NCBI RefSeq assembly: GCF_932274485.2
Contig: NC_065883.2
Span: forward strand, 61,299,210-61,363,209
Direction: 5' to 3'
Length of the DNA stretch: 64,000 bases
Source: Patella vulgata
Lineage: Eukaryota; Mollusca; Gastropoda; Patellidae
Shown here: one piece after another, positions 12,501-21,500 of the stretch
Layout of the letters: every line of letters starts with the position of its first letter
How positions within the stretch are numbered: the first letter of the stretch is position 1
Position numbers and translations under genes: made by a program
The notes under the pieces: model-generated
Databases searched by the model: none
What the model saw: the letters and a program-made list of their open reading frames with translations, nothing else
Told to the model about the DNA's origin: nothing

Positions 12501-15500
12501 GAACCCTTGGCTGTTGGAAATTGAAGAAAGGTAGACGGGAACACATGCCCAACATTGTAAACATAACAACATAAATAAAAAAACCCTCCATATTGTGTTG
12601 AAGGGACACTAAACCTGTCCATGACAAAAATATTATTATTGTTTCGTTAAGTGAACCTTTTTATTTATTTCTTGCAGATACACTTTTTGTAATAAAAAAT
12701 TAAAATAGTTGCATTTATGTAAAGTTCATTAATCATTTTATATAACACCTTAAAACAGTTTTTAAAAATCTATATGATTGATATGTCTATATGAAAACTG
12801 CCTACTTGAATAATTATTTTGTCATCTATTCAGAGTTTGAAATAATGTGAATAAAAATCAACAACAAAAACGATTAAACTCCCCTTTTTGAATTTGTCAC
12901 CTTCCAATACTCAATACTCAATACTGAGAATGACATTGATACTTTTAAACATTCAATTAAAACCATGCTTTTCAAGCGTCATTTCACTTGCTGATCAATT
13001 CTCTGAATCATGTGACGAAAAATCTTACTAGTCAAAATCACCTTTACTGTCTTTTAAGTATTTTTATTCACTAGACGTTATTATATAAACACCATATCAT
13101 CGTTGTATTTTTAAATCATAATATATATTTTTATAACCCATGTCTCTGTAAAGCGCGTTGAGACTTTGCCATGCATTTTTAGTGATATTTATGTTATGTT
13201 TGTAGAATGCGCTATATTAAGAATGTATTATTATTATTATTATTATAATAATATATTAAAGTAGCTAAGTCTCTAACTCAATATCATCCAAAATCTTCAA
13301 CATTGAAAACACGAATTATTTGTCAGTTTAAAACAACATTGATGCTAGGATCTTACCGGAAAAATATCCAATATCCAATATTTAAGACAAAATAAAAAAT
13401 TTACCATTGGTACACGAATCGTGTACCATAATGCGTTTCAGCCCCAGTTCTAGCAAGAGACTCGAGGAACGAGGCTAGACATATTGCACCAAACCAAACG
13501 GCGTATGTAGACTGGAATAACCAGACGCTAGGAATTTGCATTCGATTGAGACTGCTGGCTTATTTCACGGAACATAACTGATTTGAAATTAGAGTAAAAC
13601 GGAAACGATTGAATGTAAATCAGTTTATATACATTCATATTACAGTATTATATGAGTTGCGACCCACTTGTGTCAATTTCTAGGGCCCAAATGTTAGCTA
13701 TTTAGCTCCTTTAAAGACAACATGTCGCGATTGAACACGACACCTGTATTGGGTCCTAAATTGCGCATGGTATATGTTATGCTTAGAATTTGGTTAGCTT
13801 TATGGTTCAATGGTCGAGAGCCAGACATTAAGTAATGTACTGATACTGCACGAGGCGTTAGCCGAGTGTTGTTTCAATATATTACGCAATGTCTTTAGCT
13901 CGAGACCATTAAACAACTTAAAATACAGACACTATCCCGCACGTGCTTTTCAAAGAAATACGTCACGCGAGTCCATTATTTCATCTAGTATAGATAATGT
14001 ACGATTGGCAAGTAGCCCGTATATTATTCGAAATAATGGTACGCCAACATCAAAGGGTGGCGTCACATCTGTATTTTAAAACAGTAGAGAATACTGTTGA
14101 TAATGAAATGAAATGGAGTTTTACGTCCTACTTTTCTGCAGCCACAGGGTTAATGAAGACGGGCATATGCCATGCAGTGTGCTTTGAGGGAAATTTTGCC
14201 CGGACAGCGGCGCTATGGCCTACTCTTCTTTTACGGCCACGCCAATGTTTGCACGTGACCTCGGCTTTTGATCCGATCCGATAAGATAGTTGTCATTGTC
14301 AGGCCCTCCGCCCTGCACCACTGACAAGGGGGAAACCACACCGACAAATCCCGTGGAACTTTCTTGGCCCAATCTAATTAAAATATAGATCTATATTTTG
14401 TTTCGTTTTTTATACTTTCGATGGCCTACACTACAAGTGTAGTAAAGACAAGTAAAATCGAAATTTTGATCTATAAAAACGAAACGAAATTGGATCTGTG
14501 TTTTAATCAGATTGTTCTTGGCCAACACCGTGAGCGAACCCGAGACTTCCAGACCCCAGGCATTATAATACAACAAACTCGTTATCTTTTATTTAGGCAA
14601 CCTGGGGCAGTCATTGCATTAATAAAAGATATATGCAAATCTTTTCAAAGTCATTCGTGACAGATGAAAATCGTACTGCGTTATTTATGGAAAAATGGAT
14701 CTTGATATTAGTCAATCCCTTATATCATGTACTTTATGACTGACAGTAGTAACAATCGTTTTATACCATCATTTTATACCATCATCATTGAATAAAACTT
14801 GAATGACTATAAAAGGGTTTAAAAAAAACAAACACAAACATTACATTGACGTTTTGACTGTTTATATAGGCATGTCGCTAACACAATATCATCCACAGTT
14901 TTCGACATTGCAAACACGACTTATTGGCCAATTTAAATCAGCATTGATGTTATCTTACCATGAAAAGTTGAGCTTCTGATATCCAATGTTTAACAAAAAA
15001 TGAAAATTTTAAAATTGGCATACGAATCGAGTGTCAGAATGCTTTCGAGCGCCATTTGTAATGACGCGACTCGATGAACGAGGCTAAAAATATCCCACAG
15101 GACAATACTACCGGTGTAGACTAGAAATACAAGACGTCAAAAACTGCCATTCAATTTAAACCCTTTCGTGTATTTCGCCGAACATAACTGATTATAAATC
15201 ACAGTAAAACAGAACGACTGAATGTAAATCAGTTTATATACATTCATATTACATTGATATATGCGATGCGACCCATTTGTGTCCATTTCTAGGTGGCGAA
15301 GGATAGAGAATTAGCTCCTTTAAGTGATAGAATTTAATAATTACAATGGCTCTAACGGGGCTACCGCATTCATTGTAATTGTGTTTCTGAAATTTATAGA
15401 ACCAAATAAATCTGAAATTGATACTTAAAGATACATTACGTAAGAGCTACATCTATTTTGGGTCCTTTTTTCTGTCCTCAAATTTTATATAAACTATTAT

Positions 15501-18500
15501 CTAGACATTTTTCTTAACATGACAAGCGCATAATCTACTCTCTAGAACATCGGAAGGCCGAGATTTAAATGGACTTTAACACACGCCCAGAATAACGTAA
15601 TTTAAATGAAAAGTTCAATATATTCACTTTTCATTATCTATTTTTGAAGTATTATAGTAAGAACGGCCAGCTCTTTATCTAATTCTTATATAATGCATCT
15701 TTAATAGAGTATTTGATAACCATCTTAGACTTATGTTATTACCATGTATCAGCTCTTTAAATCATTGTCTCCCAATAATCATATTTGTAAAGCAATGTTC
15801 AGCGAAACTTACATTGAAAACGTAGAAAAATTCAGATATAAAGATCGACAGATTTATTGTGTTTTCTTTTGTTTTGCAATATGTATGCATATGTTACTTT
15901 TGTTTACAAAACAATATAGTATATGCACGTCAAATGCACCGTGGACAAGAGGGCTAGAATATTGAACAAACATTGAAATTGAATTAATTTCTGTCTTTGT
16001 GGATTACTTCATCCTCGTTCAATTCACTTCGTATTGTAAAATATGCACTTTAAGAATTGTACCTTTGGATATTCAGGTGAAAACAAGATTTGTTAAAAGC
16101 CTAATATGCCAGAATAGAGGTTAAATATTGAGTTGACGATCATAATACGTCTATCAAATAACACATTTCTTCAAAAAAAAAATTCAAATCAATCAATTTT
16201 AATTTATGGCCATTTCAACTTTGCATTGAGTTCTATTGATTTCAAGCCGCCATCTTTATCTCCCATACACAATATTAGTTATAATCATTGTGCTACCGTT
16301 TTGGTACAAGCCAGACCATTCTTCATATCCTTAAATACATAATAACAGTTCCTTACACTGTTTCGCCTGGTATGTCTTTAAACATACAATATGCGAGAGC
16401 TAAATATGCCAATTGTAGGTCTTTCTTTAGGCTTGAAATGTTATCTAAATTATTAATTAGACATTAATTAACTTATCCAGACCATAATCAACTCTCGATG
16501 GCATCGCTAGCCTGTGATATTTACTGGATTAGAACCCGATCTGCAGCTTCTGATTAAATCAAAAAATGGATAATCGAGACTATGTTTTTTATATTACGGA
16601 CTTTAGTAATGATGATCGAGATCAAAATTCAATCGCTAAATACTCGATTCATTTTTATCTAATCTCCCATAACAATTATTTGCCAAAATCATCCAGGTTC
16701 AGTGTGACGATTTTAATACTAATGATGCATGTCCTCGCTTTTAAAGACTGCCTTTGATCGTTCATTTCAGTGATATTCTGGCATCATTCTGATCACACGA
16801 TAAGGTTGTTACCCCTTTTTAATCGCCAGTATTTTAATATACATGGTTTCTGATTTGCTGTTATTGCTTGTCAATATATAATTGCCCTACACAAAAATGG
16901 ATAAATATTATCAAATAAGTCACAATGGTAGACAGACAGTCGTATCAATGTTGGTACAAAATGATACGTTTACAGAAGATATATCAGCGATTTGAGTCAA
17001 AGAATTTTCAGCGACGGCCAAATTTACCGTTAGATGCACGTATTGATGTTAGCTCCCAAATGAATCCTAGCGTAAATTTACTAACAAACACTGCGATTTT
17101 ATTAAGAGGTCACTTCTGTTAAGCGGTCAGTCATGAAAATTCCCTTGAGTGGCTGCAAAATACAGATTCTACTGTACTTGCTTGATAACGTTGAGAGAAT
17201 ACTCTTTTCGAAAAGTCGCCTAAATAACTATGTGTTATAGTTTATTGGTATAGTTTATGTATTTTATAATCGGACATAAACTGTTATATAGACTTTCCTT
17301 TATCTCTTTGGTTTTGTTCTCCGACTTTTTTTGAACAGAGCATAACTTCAAACAGCGGACAGACCTATTAAATTATTTTACGTGTCACATATATTTAGAC
17401 CAAGACTTACAGAATAAATTAACCAAATTATTTAATTCTGAATTACTATGTTTTTGTTGTTGTTTCAGATTACAATACTTTGGCCATGTATCCTAAAGCG
17501 ACTGGAGTTATGCATCATCAAGGGAATATCCGTTATCTATTCCGTTGAATACTTCCAAAGATATGATGAACTGAAATTTTACAACACTTTTACAATCCGC
17601 TGTTAGCGATATGTATATACAATTAGTAGCGCCACCAATGATAAAATCTTTTGATGGACCACTGTTTAATCAGGTTTTATCCAAACCATGAGAGTTTCTA
17701 CTGTTCGTATTTTGCTTTTCTTAATCTTAATCAAATATTAATAATCAATTTGAATAAATTTTATTGTGGATTAAACCAAGAAAAATGCACGATCGGAATC
17801 GGCAACTTTCAATGAAATTATTCTAAACCATACAACCATAAATAATTAAGGGTAAGGATTCGAACATATTCGATATATCGCAAGAATATAGCACATATTA
17901 AGATTATTTATCAATTTCACATAAATCTTTCGCGTTATAATCAAAAGCACATGGTCTGTTTACAAAGGCTTATAATCTATGGGTTACAATTTCAATCTTT
18001 TAAACAGTGTTTTAAATCTTCCCACAGATAATGTCATAAATTTAGTCTGAAATAATTTGTTAGATTTAATAAAAATGACAGAAATATTTTCAAAGTCAAT
18101 TTGTTTGTTACTTTAAAAACTAATATTGTAAGTTTGTTATAACATTTATAAGGATATTTCAGCAGACATAATAACCGATATTACAGTTAATGATAGTGGG
18201 TTTGTACAGACTCATATTCAGTATTAATTTATGTGAAAATCATGTAGACGTTTTACCGTTTATTGAATTAAAGCCTAATTATTTATCTCCCTTTATGAGT
18301 TAATTAGAAAAATAAAGCCTCTAATCGTCATTCGTTGGATTTTTTTAAAATCCCCTGCAAACTACAATGTTGTAAAAGTTGATTTTCTATCAGTCCAAAC
18401 ATGTTCAAAACCGATCAGTCTTACACAGATATAATGAATTGCATACGTAATAAACAGGATAGGGTCAAAACAAACCAGCAACACTTAGAATCTTCGCTAT

Positions 18501-21500
18501 AATCTGTTGATGGACCTCTTTCTAATCCGATTGTATCCTCGCCAAGATCAATGTTTTTGTTGAATTAAATGTTAAATAACCAACTAAAAAGAATATTAAC
18601 GTAGATTAAGCATATATTGTACAAAAAATGCGAATGACGATCAGCGACCTTATTTTTTTTAATAAATATAGTATTATAAATGAATCTTGCCAGAATCACT
18701 TAAGCTTCCTCATTGACTTGCATCGGGCTATATCTATTGAAATCTTTTTAAAGTTTTTATCAATTAAACACGTTCACCTAACAAGTTTGTTTAGAAAGCA
18801 TGATTAATTAACCATAGATGTCCATCAGATTATAATGATTTTTAACTAAAATTAATATAAGCGAAAATAACCAATTTAAGCAAAATTTATCTCACCGCTG
18901 ATTTGTAGCTTTTCATCAACAATTTTGTTTTTATTTTATCATCTGAATTTTTTAAATTTATTTTCAGATGGGCACTTTGATTCTCCATTCGCATATTATG
19001 TGCGCTTAAATTATATTAAATATAACATTATTATTTTTAATAGGCATTATCACTACAACAATATATTTACAACAGCTGAATAACCAGCTGAATAGGTGCG
19101 CTTAAATTATATTAAATATAACATTATTTTTAAATAGGCATTATCACTACAACAATATATTTACAACAGCTGAATAATCAACAAGAAAATGTATAATTGT
19201 GATTTGAAATTTGACAAATCTACCATCTCAGATAATTTTGTTTGTAACTATTGAATTAGCATTATTTTATGTTTATCAATAATTATGTTAGCCCTGAATG
19301 AATTACTGAGTACATTTATTAATATGTAATTAATAGTTTTATTCATTTTCGTTATAATGTAAATTAATTTTCTAAAAATATTAATCTTAATTTTTATTTA
19401 CCACTTGTTCCACTTTATCAACCTTCAGAAGATATATTTATTAGTTTTATATTCATTCATATTGTCAATGAAGCATGTAATTTGGATGATATCATTTATT
19501 TATTCCATAGAGATTAGTTCGATACAATGTGTTGATAATTCACAGAACGCCAGATGGTGCTGTGCCTCGCCTTGCCATATTTCCACGGATTCGGTATTGT
19601 ATATATTAAACCAACCATTTGAGATAAGAAATTTGTTTATTCATGTATGTGTTCGTCATTCTTTGGGTATTCCTGCAACAGCCGGAATCGACGTTTTTAA
19701 ATGGTCTTTGAGGGCACAACTAGAGATTAATAATATAGATATATATATCTACTTCCCTTTTTTAACATTCTTTTATATTGTACCAGATTCAATTCTCAGA
19801 ATACGCATATTCAAATTTTGCCTAAAATTAGACTACAGAAGAAAAAAAAAATATAATGATCACTACACAATTTCTCTTGTACCGAAATCGGGTAACTTTA
19901 TTTTTGCGTTTATTTCTGCGATATCTCTACGGCTAAGTAAAGCTATTTCACACCAAACATATTTTTGCCTTCGGTTTGAACCTCAAAATTATAATTTTTT
20001 GGATGCACATAATCTGACCTATAACGATATTTCAACTATTTTTTTTATATTATCAAGAGTACTGTATTGATGGAAAACAAACCCTTTCTAACTATTGCAA
20101 TATCGGAGGTGTGTGTGTGTGTGTGGGGGGGGGGGGGGGGTCGGTAGGGTGGTGGTGCAGAGTGGTTAAAATGGTTTGTGAAATCTGGAAATGCTAAATA
20201 TTTAGTTATAAAAAATAAAACATAAGCAAGCGAAACTGTAATGGTATATTCAAGAGATATTTAAGCCATATGTAGTACTGTATGAAATACATATAAATCA
20301 ATGATAAGTATGCGCCTAATCAAATTAAACCCGTAAACTTCTTTTTTTCGTCAAATTTATGTCTTAAAAATTTTATTACGATATCAAAATATATTTATGC
20401 ATGATTTATAAAGACAGCATCTAAAAATATCACGATGAGCAAAACAGAGGAACGAAATGTATTATTAAGACAAACTCTATTGCTTGTATATTTATATCTG
20501 CACTGTATAGGCCTATTCCCCCACCCTGATCATAAAGATATTTTTTCCTGACTTTTAAGTGGCAACTTTATAGCTCGTTTGAATAGATTGTTACATACCA
20601 TTAAAACGTATGATGAATTAAATCAATATTTGCACAAAATGCACCATTAATATCAGGGAACCGAATTCATGTTCTCTGCTGTTTGATCTGAAAATCGTTG
20701 ATACAAAACAATCGCCGAAAGCCAAGGTTTTATTTCGGATTTTCTTCACCACAAAAAAAAAAGTTTTAATTTCAGGTCCGTGTCCAGCTACAGGCAAAAA
20801 AAAGTCCACCGACTTCTTGGGCAAAACGTTTTCTTTTTACAGACCAAAATTCACCCACCTCACGATACATGGTAATAGAGAATCGACCATTTATTATTGA
20901 AGGTGCAAAAGAATAATAAATGCCTCAATAAAAACCCTAAGGAAATGCCCTCAATTAAAATCCTAAAAAAATGCCCTCAATTAAAATCCTAAAAAAAAAT
21001 GCCCCAATAAAAACCCTAAAAAAATGCCCCCAATTAAAACCCTGAAAAACCTAAGGAAATTGCCGCCTATAATATGCAGGGTAAAACAATGGATTCAAAA
21101 TCATTATCACTTTTCTATAGCTATATATTTTAACTGTCTAATGAAATTTCATAGAAATTAAGATTTAAAATAGAATGTAATCAAAAAATCAAAGTTATGC
21201 CACACGTCATGCCAAATTAAATTTACTACCGTTAAAAAAAATATAATCAATTTGGGTAAAATTTTTGATTAAAAACATTTAACTTTTTTTTTCTTTTTTT
21301 TTTTTTGCGCTATAACATACATGTAAATTGAGTAGGTTTCTTTCAAAACATATATTTCTTATTTATGGTAGGGTCATATTCTTTTCTTTTTATCTCGTAG
21401 GTTTTTGACATATCATACAAAGGCGACATGGCCTATATACTTGGCTTGGAGCAAGTTTACATGTCCTATAAAGATGATAAATGACATAACGGGGTATTTA

